This document shows, piece by piece, positions 54,920 to 64,000 of a DNA stretch of 64,000 bases. The first letter of the stretch is position 1. The number at the start of each line of letters is the position of its first letter. The notes under the pieces are model-generated. The model did not search any database. It was not told the DNA's origin and was given only the letters and a program-made list of their open reading frames with translations. The position numbers were made by a program, and so were the translations under genes. The stretch is from Macrostomum hystrix (lineage: Eukaryota; Platyhelminthes; Macrostomidae): positions 9,921,001-9,985,000 of the forward strand of contig CATNEN010000007.1 of NCBI GenBank assembly GCA_950097015.1. Direction: 5' to 3'.

Positions 54920-57043
54920 GCGCAGGAGGAGCCTCGGTTGTCGTCACCGGCGCAGCTCACGCAGCTGCAGCATCAGCAGCACCTGATACCGCAGGTTCTG
55001 CAGCCGCCAGCCGAACTGAGCCGCCAAGCTCACATCGGCTCGATGGCAGCCTATAGGGCCGCCTACGAGCGCTCAATGTCGGCACCTGACGACTTCTGGC
55101 GCGAGGTCGCCGATTCGCTGCTCGACTGGCGCCACCGGCCAGACGACTGGCGCCAGGCGCCGGTGACGCGCCAGAATTTGGACCTGCGCCGGGAGGGCGG
55201 TGTCCACTTCGACTGGTTCAGCGGATGGAGCCTCAACGCCTGCCACAATGCGCTGGACAGACACGTAGCCGCAGGTCACGGCGACCGGATCTGCCTGCAC
55301 TGGGAGGCCAACGAGCCTGACGCTGCTGGCTGCTCCGTCAGCTACGCCCAGATGCTGGCCCGGGTGCGCCGGCTGGCCCGCGTCCTGTCCGACGCCGGCG
55401 TCCGCCGCGGCGACCGGGTCGGCGTGTACATGGCCGGCGTGCCGGAGCAGGTGGAGGCGTTGCTCGCCTGCGCCCGCATCGGCGCCGTCCACGTCGTGGT
55501 GTTCGCCGGCTACGCGGCCGAGTCGCTGGCCGACCGACTGTTAGACGCCGGTGCGCGAGTTCTGCTCACCTGCGACTTCGCCTGGCGCGGCCATAGGCGC
55601 CTGGCGCTGAAACCGCTCGCCGACGCCGCCATGCGCACCTGCGCGGAGGCCGGCGCCGAGCTGAGCGCCTGCTTTGTGCTGCGCCGCGCGACTGACGAGC
55701 CCTGCTCGATGCTGGCCGGGCGCGATCGTCTATGGCCGGAGCAGCCGACTGAGCTCGCGCCAGAGGACCCTTGCCCGCCCGAGTGGCTGGACGCTGAGGA
55801 GCCGCTTTTCGCGCTGCACACCAGCGGCAGCACCGGGAAGCCGAAGGCGTTGCTGCATAGCACGGGCGGCTACCTGGTCTACGCCGCCTTCACCACCAGA
55901 CTGGCCTTCGACATGCGGGCCCCGGCGGTGCACTGGTGCACGGCGGACCTGGGCTGGATCACCGGCCACACCTACCTGGTCTACGGGCCCCTACTGCTGG
56001 GCGCCACCTGCGTCATGCTGGAGGGCCCGCCCTGCTGGCCGGACGCCGCCCGCTGCTGGCAAGTTGTCGACCGCTACCGGGTCGAGTCCTTCTACACGGC
56101 GCCGACACTGCTGCGCACCCTCATGCGCGCCGGCGACTCTCAGCTGGACGGCACCGACCGCAGCTCGCTGCGCGTCCTCGGCTCGGTTGGCGAGCCGATC
56201 AACCCGGAGGTCTGGCTTTGGCTGCACGACAAGGTCGGCGCCGGCCGCTGTCCGGTCGTTGACACCTACTGGCAGACTGAGACCGGCGGTCACGTGATCG
56301 CCCCGCTTCCCGGCGCCACCCCGACCAAGCCCGGGTCCGCCTGCCTGCCGCTACCAGGCGTCAGGCCGGTGCTGCTGGACCCGGACACCGGGCGCGAACT
56401 GGATGGCCCCGCCGAGGGTCACCTGGCGTTTGGGCCGCCTGCTTGGCCCGGCCTGGCCCGCGGCATCCTTGGCGACCGCGAGCGCTTCGAACGGACCTAC
56501 TTCTCAGCCTACCCTGGCTACTACTGCTGCGGCGACGGGGCCCGGCGTGATGCCGACGGCTATCTATGGATCACCGGCCGGGTTGACGACGCTATGAACG
56601 TCAGCGGCCACCTGCTGAGCTCCGCGCAGCTCGAGGCAGCCCTGCTGCGCCATCCGGCTCTGGTCGAGGCCGCCGTTGTCGGTCGGCCGCACAGCCTCAA
56701 AGGCGAGGCCGCTTGTGCCTTTCTGGTGCTGAAGTCGGACAGCGGCGAAGACAATTCGCTCAACGACAGCCTGCGGGTGAGTCTTCGTTCGCTGGTGCGC
56801 GAAGTAATCGGCCCGTTCGCCGTGCCTGACCACATTCTGCGCGTGGCCGCCCTGCCGAAGACCCGCTCCGGCAAGGTGATGCGCCGCCTTCTGCGGCTGC
56901 TGTCGATCGGGCGCGGCATCAACGAACTCGGCGACCTCAGCGCGCTTGCCGAGCCGCAGTGCCTGGGGCAGGTGCAGGCAGCTGTACTGGACGAGTTTGG
57001 ACCGCCAGGTGGAGGCAACAGCGCATTCTCTGCTGTCGACTGA
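54920..57043 (+). CDS. ACSS2: acetyl-CoA synthetase, ACSS2 type; start codon in an upstream exon
   Basis: Makes acetyl-CoA from acetate, ATP and CoA via acetyl-AMP; ACSS2 is the cytosolic/nuclear form. A single 2.1-kb exon follows the acceptor TTTTCCCAG at 54919 and ends at TGA 57041-57043. It carries the N-terminal ACS signature (PPAELSRQAHIGSM, DDFWREVADSL), the ATP loop LHTSGSTGKPKALLHS, CTADLGWITGHTYLVYG, GEPINPEVWLW, VDTYWQTETGGHVIAPLPGA, the hinge region WITGRVDDAMNVSGH, and the C-terminal catalytic lysine in LPKTRSGKVMRR. The first in-frame ATG (55042) lies inside the conserved region, after PPAELSRQAHI, so the true start must be in an upstream exon not found here. The exon is strongly GC-rich, with no intron in more than 700 codons. 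Confidence 0.93.
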   Translation, partial: AQEEPRLSSPAQLTQLQHQQHLIPQVLQPPAELSRQAHIGSMAAYRAAYERSMSAPDDFWREVADSLLDWRHRPDDWRQAPVTRQNLDLRREGGVHFDWFSGWSLNACHNALDRHVAAGHGDRICLHWEANEPDAAGCSVSYAQMLARVRRLARVLSDAGVRRGDRVGVYMAGVPEQVEALLACARIGAVHVVVFAGYAAESLADRLLDAGARVLLTCDFAWRGHRRLALKPLADAAMRTCAEAGAELSACFVLRRATDEPCSMLAGRDRLWPEQPTELAPEDPCPPEWLDAEEPLFALHTSGSTGKPKALLHSTGGYLVYAAFTTRLAFDMRAPAVHWCTADLGWITGHTYLVYGPLLLGATCVMLEGPPCWPDAARCWQVVDRYRVESFYTAPTLLRTLMRAGDSQLDGTDRSSLRVLGSVGEPINPEVWLWLHDKVGAGRCPVVDTYWQTETGGHVIAPLPGATPTKPGSACLPLPGVRPVLLDPDTGRELDGPAEGHLAFGPPAWPGLARGILGDRERFERTYFSAYPGYYCCGDGARRDADGYLWITGRVDDAMNVSGHLLSSAQLEAALLRHPALVEAAVVGRPHSLKGEAACAFLVLKSDSGEDNSLNDSLRVSLRSLVREVIGPFAVPDHILRVAALPKTRSGKVMRRLLRLLSIGRGINELGDLSALAEPQCLGQVQAAVLDEFGPPGGGNSAFSAVD

Positions 57044-57127
57044 CGGGCAGCTTGACTGTTTTCCGTTTTCTTTGAGTCTTTTAAAACTCTTCAGATACGT
57101 TTAGATTTACGAGATTTCGATTTAGTT

Positions 57128-57375
57128 TGTTGCTATATTTAGATACAGCTTGTGGCTATATTTAGATACAGCTTGTGGCTATATTTAGATACAGCTTGTG
57201 GCTATATTTAGATACGGCTTATGGCTATATTTAGATGCAGCCTGTGGCTATATTTAGATACGGCTTGTGGCTATATTTAGATACAGCCTGTGGCTATATT
57301 TAGATACAGCTTCTGGCTATATTTAGATACAGCTTCTGGCTATATTTAGATACAGCTTCTGGCTATATTTAGATA
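57128..57375. repeat. minisatellite, 23-bp unit, ~10.5 copies
   Basis: GCTATATTTAGATACAGCTT plus GTG repeats 85 bp after the ACSS2 stop, probably in its 3' UTR. Confidence 0.96.
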
Positions 57376-58137
57376 CATTTTATTGTTATCTTTAGGCGCA
57401 ATCTCTAGCTGGTTTGTTACATTCATTGAATATTAGTTCAAATTTAGTGAAAATATTATCCAGCAGTCTTTTTATCTAGGCTAGGATTTACATACTCATT
57501 GTTATTATTAGCAAATAGGTTATGTACTGTGATAGTCTACTAATATCACTTATTTGAAACTTATTTTGCACCAAGAAACTTGCATAATTAGACGCAGTTT
57601 TATCGCCTCTTTAGCTGTATATTTTGCCCATTCTATCAGGTGGTGTGGCCATCGTCCATTTTTTGTTAATTTTTTTTTCACATGCTACGAGAAAAGCTAT
57701 TCATATTTTTTAAACGCTTTTCGATCTGGTCGAGCATAATATTCTTCAATTCGTGTCGATTTTTTCGTCCCGGGACGCAGTTGGCCCAGCAACCGATCCG
57801 AGAGCTTTCAGTGAAAGACGGCCCAGTTAGCATTGACGGTTTGCGAACACATTCTTGACTGGACTGCGGCAGCTGACAGCGAATGCCAACCTTTCCGCCA
57901 TCCCAAACCAGCCCCCGTGTTCCCGCGTCCTGTCAGATCCGGGCTCATCAGTCAGCTGATGTCCCTGGGCTGAAGCCGCGGCTGTCACAAATTCTCCGGC
58001 CGGACAGACGGATCAGTTGAAAGGTTTTGTTGCTGGCATTTTTGCAAGCTCTTGTTTTGTTTTGCAGTCTTTTTCCAAAGTCTTTGTGTCCGTGTTGTTG
58101 ACTTGTTCTTAGCACTGCTGTGTTGTGTCGCGGCTGT
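57376..58137. other. intergenic, no gene recognised
   Basis: AT-rich at first, mixed from 57760. No signal was seen. Confidence 0.4.
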
Positions 58138-58490
58138 AGCATTTCGGTTTTATCCCATGCTAACTCACAGACAGCAAAGGTTGTATTAGCATTTCGGTTT
58201 TATCCCATGCTAACTCACAGACAGCAAAGGTTGTATTAGCATTTCGGTTTTATCCCATGCTAACTCACAGACAGCAAAGGTTGTATTAGCATTTCGGTTT
58301 TATCCCATGCTAACTCACAGACAGCAAAGGTTGTATTAGCATTTCGGTTTTATCCCATGCTAACTCACAGACAGCAAAGGTTGTATTAGCATTTCGGTTT
58401 TATCCCATGCTAACTCACAGACAGCAAAGGTTGTATTAGCATTTCGGTTTTATCCCATGCTAACTCACAGACAGCAAAGGTTGTATTAGC
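58138..58490. repeat. 50-bp tandem repeat, 7 identical copies
   Basis: AGCATTTCGGTTTTATCCCA, TGCTAACTCACAGACAGCAA, AGGTTGTATT repeats seven times with no difference that I can see. Complete identity points to very recent expansion or to efficient homogenisation. There are no spacers, so it is not a CRISPR-type array. Confidence 0.98.
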
Positions 58491-58924
58491 AGTAGGCCGA
58501 GTTTTCACTTGTCTAGTTTTGATAAGCATTTTTGCAATATTTTTGCCATTTTTATATATACTACTGATAATAGCCGCATATAGATGTTGGTTGCTGATAT
58601 AAACTCAAAATAAATATACTGGCTTTATTGGCTTTGCTCCATAGACAGCTCACTCATTTATTTATCATAGTGATCTAGTTCCGCATTCAGGATATTTGAG
58701 CTGACAAAGACCTGCTCAAACTAAAATGCCCACTGTTTCGAGTTCACTTCATACTACTGACTCTGAGTAGACTGAATATTTCCAGGTTCTTTGATTCCGA
58801 TTCGTAGGTTACGGAAACATAAATCGAATACTGGACTCACACTTCAGCCTGACTCAATTGGAATTGACATCATCTGGGCCTTGAAATGCACCCAATTCAT
58901 GTAGGCACGCAGACTAACATCAAG

Positions 58925-59085
58925 ACTAGCTCATCAAGACTCACGCCTAACTCAAGACTCACACCTGACTCACCAAGGCACACACCTGACTCATCAAGAC
59001 TCACACCTGACTCATCAAGACTCACACCTGACTCATCAAGACTCACACCTGACTCAACAAGACTCACACCTGACTGATTAAGACT
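58925..59085. repeat. 21-bp tandem repeat (ACTCACACCTGACTCATCAA), ~7 copies
   Basis: Short array with small differences at its edges. Confidence 0.93.
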
Positions 59086-60507
59086 CGATTATGCCGGAAC
59101 AGGCATATGATTCTATGCTACTCAAGCAAAGATTATACTCAAGCATTGTTGTGAATCAAGGCCCTATTTACCCGGGCCTCAGACTGCAACTCGTCAGGCA
59201 CCGCGGCTGCCCGAAGTCTCTGAAGGATGCCATAAAAGCGAGCAGCTGAAGCCGCCTTTGCCGTGAGTGCGATGAGCCGAGACAAATGAGCTGATGAGGC
59301 GCAGATGACATCTGTGAGCGGCATGTGATTTAAAATTCACTTTGCCCGACCCCTCAAATCAAGCTGCCTTCGCCGACTGGGCGGGGTTTCCCAACTTCGC
59401 CGTCGCCGATCAAAGATCTTGCGACCTCTGTCTCAGGCCTCCTAAATTTCTTTATCTTCTGCTTTTAGTGGATCGGCTTCAAACGGCGTCGCCTTTCATT
59501 TGCTCGGCCGGCAATCCGAGGGGCGCCCCGCACCCCTGAGGGATTGGGCCGGCCAATTATTTTCCCCAGAGTTTGCAGCTCGGGGATCACTCCGCCTGTG
59601 GGGCAGGAGCTGAGCACTGGGGCTGTCGGGGAGGTGCAAAAGGCCGGCCTCCATCAGGCTGAGTAGATTTCAAAAGATGAAGCAGAGGCCGCGGCGCACA
59701 GGGATCAGCAGATGAGCAAAATATCCTGCTAGCAAAGCGAAGACAACACAGGCGGTGCGCGGCCGGGGGAACAGAGAAACCACGGGACACGGGATCTGGG
59801 AGCAGTTGGCCGGGGCGCTGATAGATTTCCCAATTTCGGCAGCAGCATCTAATCATCTCCGCGGCATGGAGGACTCGGTTGCTCAGCCCCTCCGCGCCGC
59901 AACCCCCGTGAGTTCCCACGCAGGGCTCAAGTGGCGAGCGGAGAGAGCAGCGGCTCGTGTGTGAGATGTCGAACCGAGATCAAGAACTTCTCCCTCGCAA
60001 CCTCATCCTCCCTCGCCTCCTCCTGCTGAAGCGGCTGAAGGGTCCTCAGACTGCTCTCTGGGCGGGCCTGATTGAGTTAGGAACGCCGAGGGGATCCGCT
60101 GGTAGGCGGTGCAGTGCCGGCACACACGGAGCCGATACAGCATTCGGGCGGGCACGGTGGCCCTCACTGCCCCTCTCTCCCCGTAATTGGGACTGGGATT
60201 TGAGTCCGGGGCGACGGGGATCTGAGCTGCCTGGCGCCGAAAATTCGATAACCCGACGAATCCCCGCCCGGCCGTGCCTTTGGCCGCTGCGATGTCTGAC
60301 TCAGCCCCCTGCCGTCGGCCCCCACCTGGCTAAATGCAGGGCCGGCACTTTTGCTCCCCCCGATCTCTCAAATTCGCTCTTGATTTCTCCAACCGACTCC
60401 GGCACAAGTGGCCCTGGCTGCCTGCACTTTCCCTTCTCGCCTTCTTGGGACGAAACCGTCAAACCGACGTTGTTGCTGATTGAACTGCCCAGAGTGGGAC
60501 GGACTTA
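59086..60507. other. GC-rich non-coding region
   Basis: GC-rich from about 59340 to 60500 with one 183-codon open frame (59957-60508) that has no domain, no splice context and biased Pro/Arg/Gly content. Probably part of a broad CpG-rich regulatory or leader region of the downstream neurexin gene, but this is inference. Confidence 0.35.
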
Positions 60508-60509
60508 AT

Positions 60510-60722
60510 GGTCGAAGCTGATGTTGGGAAGTATTCGACATGAGGTCGAAGCTGATGTTGGGAAGTATTCGACATGAGGTCGAAGCTGATGTTGGGAAGT
60601 ATTCGACATGAGGTCGAAGCTGATGTTGGGAAGTATTCGACATGAGGTCGAAGCTGATGTTGGGAAGTATTCGACATGAGGTCGAAGCTGATGTTGGGAA
60701 GTATTCGACATGAGGTCGAATT
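60510..60722. repeat. 34-bp tandem repeat, ~6.3 copies, near-identical
   Basis: AGGTCGAAGCTGATGTTGGG plus AAGTATTCGACATG; each unit carries TCGA-framed complementary words (GTCGAA and TTCGAC). Confidence 0.97.
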
Positions 60723-61283
60723 AGAAGTAGTGACTATATTGAGTTCAACTCATTCAGTTGAAAGGGGGGGCTGGCCTCTCATCTCATCAGGGACATTGCG
60801 CAACAAATGGTCCGCAGTTTCACAGCCCAGTGCGAATGTTAAGCCAGCCCCGAGGGTTGGGGGCTAGTTTCTTAGAAACAGCTAGAAGTTTTACAGCAGC
60901 CACGCTTCGTGAAATCCCGGGAAGCGGTTCATTTGTGGGCTTCGGCCTCATAAAATTCAGATTATTGGCGACGATCGACTTCTGATACTGCGAGAAGGCA
61001 GACGATTGGAGGGCTTGGGGTGGCGAGATCGGAATGATGAGGAATGGAAACTGGGCTGGACATAGTTGCGGAGCCAGGGAGCGACTTGTCGGTGGTCCGG
61101 TGAGCGAGAGTGTCATTGCGGGAGAGCTGGTGATATTGTAAAACTAGAGCAGTCGTAGAATTGTACTGCGCAATGGTGGAGTAGTGGTAGAGAGGATGAA
61201 CGAGAAAGGGAAGAGGGAGAGGGAAGATTTGGAGATTTGAGATTTATCGATTGTGAGAGAGATTAAGAGATTGTGGGAGAAGG
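60723..61283. other. spacer, no gene recognised
   Basis: Mixed composition. GTGGTAGAGAGGATGAACGA near 61185 is weakly A-box-like. No coding signal. Confidence 0.35.
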
Positions 61284-61476
61284 GGAGAGTGGGAGAGTGG
61301 GAGAGTGGGAGAGTGGGAGAGTGGGAGAGTGGGAGAGTGGGAGAGTGGGAGAGCGGGAGAGTGGGAGAGTGGGAGAGTGGGAGAGTGGGAGAGTGGGAGA
61401 GTGGGAGAGTGGGAGAGTGGGAGGGTGGGAGAGTGGGAGAATGGGAGAGTGGGAGAGTGGGAGAGTGGGAGAGTGA
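61284..61476. repeat. 8-bp microsatellite (GTGGGAGA)n, ~24 copies
   Basis: Purine-only on the plus strand for nearly 200 bp. Such tracts can form triplex structures. A few single-base variants. Confidence 0.97.
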
Positions 61477-62620
61477 ATAGAAGGGGTAGAAAGGAATATT
61501 TTGTTGGGGAGTAATGTTTTGGGATCAAATGTTCAGCTTGTCAGTCAAGGCGCAGGCCTGCCCATTCGATCAAGCCGTGTCAGGGTCAGCCGCCGCAAGT
61601 CATTTCGACATGGTGGACATGCCGGCCGCAGTCGGGCAGCCAGAGCCTTAGGAAAGCTGCAGAAGGCGCGGATTTCATGACAGGCCTCAGAAACCCTCGG
61701 ATTTGACACAGGGTCAGTTTCTCCAGCCCGCTTGTTCTTGCGCACTTTGCGGGCATCCGCGCAGAACATTTTGCCGGCGAAAGCCAGTTGGCAAGGTAAG
61801 GCAAAATTTGTGGGAATTGAAGGCGGGACAAGCTGGGATATTCGGCCGGCTTCACAGCAACCTCCGACACCGCGTGGCGGTGGGCGAAATGGAGTGAATT
61901 TGCGGGGGATAATCAGAGGGGCGGTGGCTGGGATCCGCCAGTGTGGAAAGAGTTTTGCGGCCTCGGCCTTCTTGTCAGCCGCAGCAGCTGGCGGAGGCGG
62001 AAAGGAGGCCGCAGATAGTTGCCGGGCCCGCACTGTCAGCAGGCTGCTGGGTGGAGCCGAAGTCGCCATTGCGGCCTAATGAGCAGATATCAATCGCCAG
62101 GGATTAGCCCCGCCCGCCTCCGCCCAGTGCTCCCACCCTCCGTGCCTCCGCGCAGACGAGCTTGGCGGGCGCTGCCACCAGGAGGAAGAGACGGGAAAAT
62201 GATTTTCGAGTGGCGGGGCGAGCCTGCAACTTTTGTTGGGCCTCCAATGAATTCCTTTTTAGCGCTCAGCCGAGTTTTCTCCTCTCCTCATCCCCTACTC
62301 CAGATGAGTCCAGATGGGCCGCAAAACATGGGGACAAAATTGAAGTAATTCACTGCGAAATCAGGCAGGCTGTATGGAGTGAATTCGGCAGGCAAATTTG
62401 GGCCAAGTCTCGCTTGCTGAATCTAGAGGGATTTGCAGTCGGCACGGCAGCCAATGGCACCGCTCGGCAAGTCCCTGGCCAGACTGGCCACACCCCACAT
62501 CCCATATTGGGATCAACAGAGACGCCAGGTGACCCGCGAAACGGCAGCACACTCGGAGCTTCCGGCAGCCAGCAGCGCGAAATCTTTTGAAAAAAGCTGT
62601 TTGCAATCCAACTTCATCAG
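61477..62620. promoter_or_regulatory. GC-rich region upstream of neurexin
   Basis: GC-rich with G-rich runs and no supportable open frame. Just before the neurexin ATG, CAATCCAACTTCATCAG (ending 62620) is a 3' splice site 3 nt upstream of the start. Confidence 0.35.
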
Positions 62621-62623
62621 ATA

Positions 62624-63401
62624 ATGCCGCTGCTGCCGCTGCTGCTGTTGCTCGCGTCACCATGGCAACAATCGGGCCTCTGCCTAGCTACCGATCAAGC
62701 GGCCTTCACAGCCACCATGACTGGCAACGCCTCCTACCTGGAGCTGCCCGCCTGGCGGCCGTGCATCAACGCGAGCCTCTCGCTGGAGTTCCGAGCTTCG
62801 AAGTCCTCCGGCTTGCTGCTGTACACCGAGCTGGGGCCCGGCCTCTTCCTCAACCTCAACTTATTCGAGGGCCGCCTCCAGCTGTCGCTCAATCTGGAGT
62901 CCAACGCATCGCAGGCCATAGGGCCGCTGGTTGCAGAGGCCGGGCGCGACCTCCACCTGCCGGCGACCGGGTTTCAACGGGTCGCAGTCTCTGTCAGCTC
63001 CGGCCGGGTTGCCTTCCGGCTGGGCAACCGGACCCAGACGCTGACGCTGCACAATCCGGCGGCGCAGGCGACGTCAGGGGCGGCGGCTCCTGGCGGCCCG
63101 GTGTTTCTAGGCGGCCTGCCGAGCAATCTCAACCACGACGGGTCCAGCCGAGCCTTCATCGGCGTGGTGTTCCAGGCCAGGTTCGCAGGCAGCGTGCGCA
63201 ATGTGCTGTACACCGACTGCGCCACCGGGCGGCTTAGTGCGCCAGGCATCCTGCGTCGCCAGAACAGCCACCTGCGCCGACTGCCGCCAACTTGCGATGA
63301 GGCCACCGGCTGCCTGAACGGCGGCCTCTGCCTCGTGGGCGACGACAACAAGCCGTTCTGCTTCTGCCCAGATGCCTACGTTGGACCGCGATGCGAGAGG
63401 C
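62624..63401 (+). CDS. NRXN: alpha-neurexin, first coding exon (signal peptide, LNS1, EGF1)
   Basis: Neurexins are presynaptic adhesion receptors. This exon encodes a signal peptide (MPLLPLLLLLASPWQQSG), a laminin-G/LNS domain (TGNASYLELPAWRPCINASL, SLEFRASKSSGLLLYTE, FLNLNLFEGRLQLSL, PVFLGGLPSNL, FIGVVFQARFAGSVRNVLY) and an EGF module (CDEATGCLNGGLCLVGDDNK, CFCPDAYVGPRC). Signal, then LNS1, then EGF1 is the start of an alpha-neurexin, and W-R-P-C-x-N-A-S-L-S at the first strands is typical of it. The donor AGGC|GTGAGT at 63401 ends the exon in phase 1. The remaining exons lie beyond the window. The frame read past the donor ends at once (REF stop). Confidence 0.87.
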
Positions 63402-64000
63402 GTGAGTTTTAGTTCCTGTTTTCTGATTGGCTGGAAGGCACTATTTGTGATAAATGGGACGTGGCACTCCGTCATTGGCTTGCCAGGGGACGAGATTCTG
63501 TCTGACGTGGCGCTATCCTATTGGCTGGTTGAAAAACTGGCTTTTTAGTATAACTTTTTAAAGTTCTACTTGAACTTTCCCTTTTTTTTGAGTAGGTTCT
63601 TGAGTAGGTTCTTGAGAAGGTTCTTGAGAAGGTTCTACTTTATTCCGGGTGTTTCTGTGCCTCAAACTAGCTCCAGCCCGTCCCGCTTGTTATTAGCGCG
63701 GCCCTGGGGCAGTCGGAAGCCCCTGAAAACACCGTGCAATTATTCTTCCTTCCTTCCCAGTCGGCTCCAGCAGTGAGAGAAAATGGGCCAGCAGAGAAAG
63801 AAGGCGGAGAAGATGATGAGATTGACCGGCGCGCTGGCCCCCTCGCTGCTGGCAGGGCCAGGGAGGAGGTGTTGCGTGACACCGGCTGATTTGAGCCCTC
63901 GGAATGGGCTGGGCGGTGGGAGGGCCGGCCGCGTGATGAGGCAGGAAGCTGGGCCCGGGGCCGGACCGAGGACGCTATGATTTTCGAAGCCAGGCAGAAA
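63402..64000. other. start of a neurexin intron
   Basis: No further exon with a matching phase was seen before the window edge. 63588-63640 holds four copies of a 12-bp word (GAGTAGGTTCTT / GAGAAGGTTCTT). Confidence 0.5.

Noticed and set aside
58138-58490. CRISPR-like array
   Set aside because: The 50-bp units are directly adjacent with no unique spacers, and the genome is animal.
59957-60508. 183-codon plus-strand frame in GC-rich DNA
   Set aside because: No domain, no splice context, Pro/Arg/Gly bias; stop codons are simply rare in GC-rich DNA.

Overview
This is nuclear DNA from an animal, most likely a free-living flatworm. Seven spliced genes have exon chains whose reading phases close exactly with GT-AG sites, and the standard stop codons fit conserved C-termini. 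The organism call rests on a two-EF-hand plus dynein-light-chain-domain protein (42194-43374) of the tegument-allergen-like (TAL) type known from flatworms, on 3' splice sites lying 3-40 nt upstream of many start codons (as expected for spliced-leader trans-splicing), and on the very high minisatellite load. Macrostomum is my best guess at genus level, by inference only. Exons are GC-rich and intergenic DNA is AT-rich.

Layout. 1-3.6 kb: two minisatellites and a possible tRNA-derived SINE. 3.6-14.2 kb (minus): a complete seven-exon KANK gene with the KN motif at the N-terminus and ankyrin repeats at the C-terminus; its last intron holds a broken alpha-tubulin copy. 14-23.7 kb: AT-rich DNA with a hAT-like MITE (8-bp target duplication), a twice-present palindromic repeat, an NHL-repeat pseudogene fragment, an unidentified small three-exon gene and a fold-back element. 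23.7-33.1 kb (plus): an APEX1-type AP endonuclease, an unidentified helical, possibly mitochondrial protein, a ceramide-1-phosphate transfer protein (CPTP) and a SUPT7L-like SAGA subunit. 33.7-34.6 kb: a secreted protein of unknown family. 34.9-37.3 kb (minus): an intact small secreted BPI-fold-like protein and a decayed paralogue beside it. 38.3-39.6 kb (minus): an EXD1/Egalitarian-like 3'-5' exonuclease-domain protein. 42.2-43.4 kb (plus): the TAL gene. 46.2-52.4 kb (plus): SNAP-25 with two alternative first coding exons. 54.9-57.0 kb (plus): acetyl-CoA synthetase (ACSS2 type). 62.6 kb to the edge (plus): the first coding exon of an alpha-neurexin.

The genes do not form a pathway. They are ordinary animal housekeeping and neuronal genes packed closely. 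The striking layer is repetitive: more than 20 unrelated tandem arrays (periods 8 to 59 bp) that sit mostly in introns or just outside genes, and several lie within about 20 bp of a splice site. In one case the repeat unit itself supplies the polypyrimidine tract of the 3' splice site. I found no gene cluster that looks like a new biological system; the best candidates for novelty are this array/splice-site relationship, the 90-bp higher-order array at 40.7-41.6 kb, the fold-back and hAT-like elements, and the paired SNAP-25 first exons.
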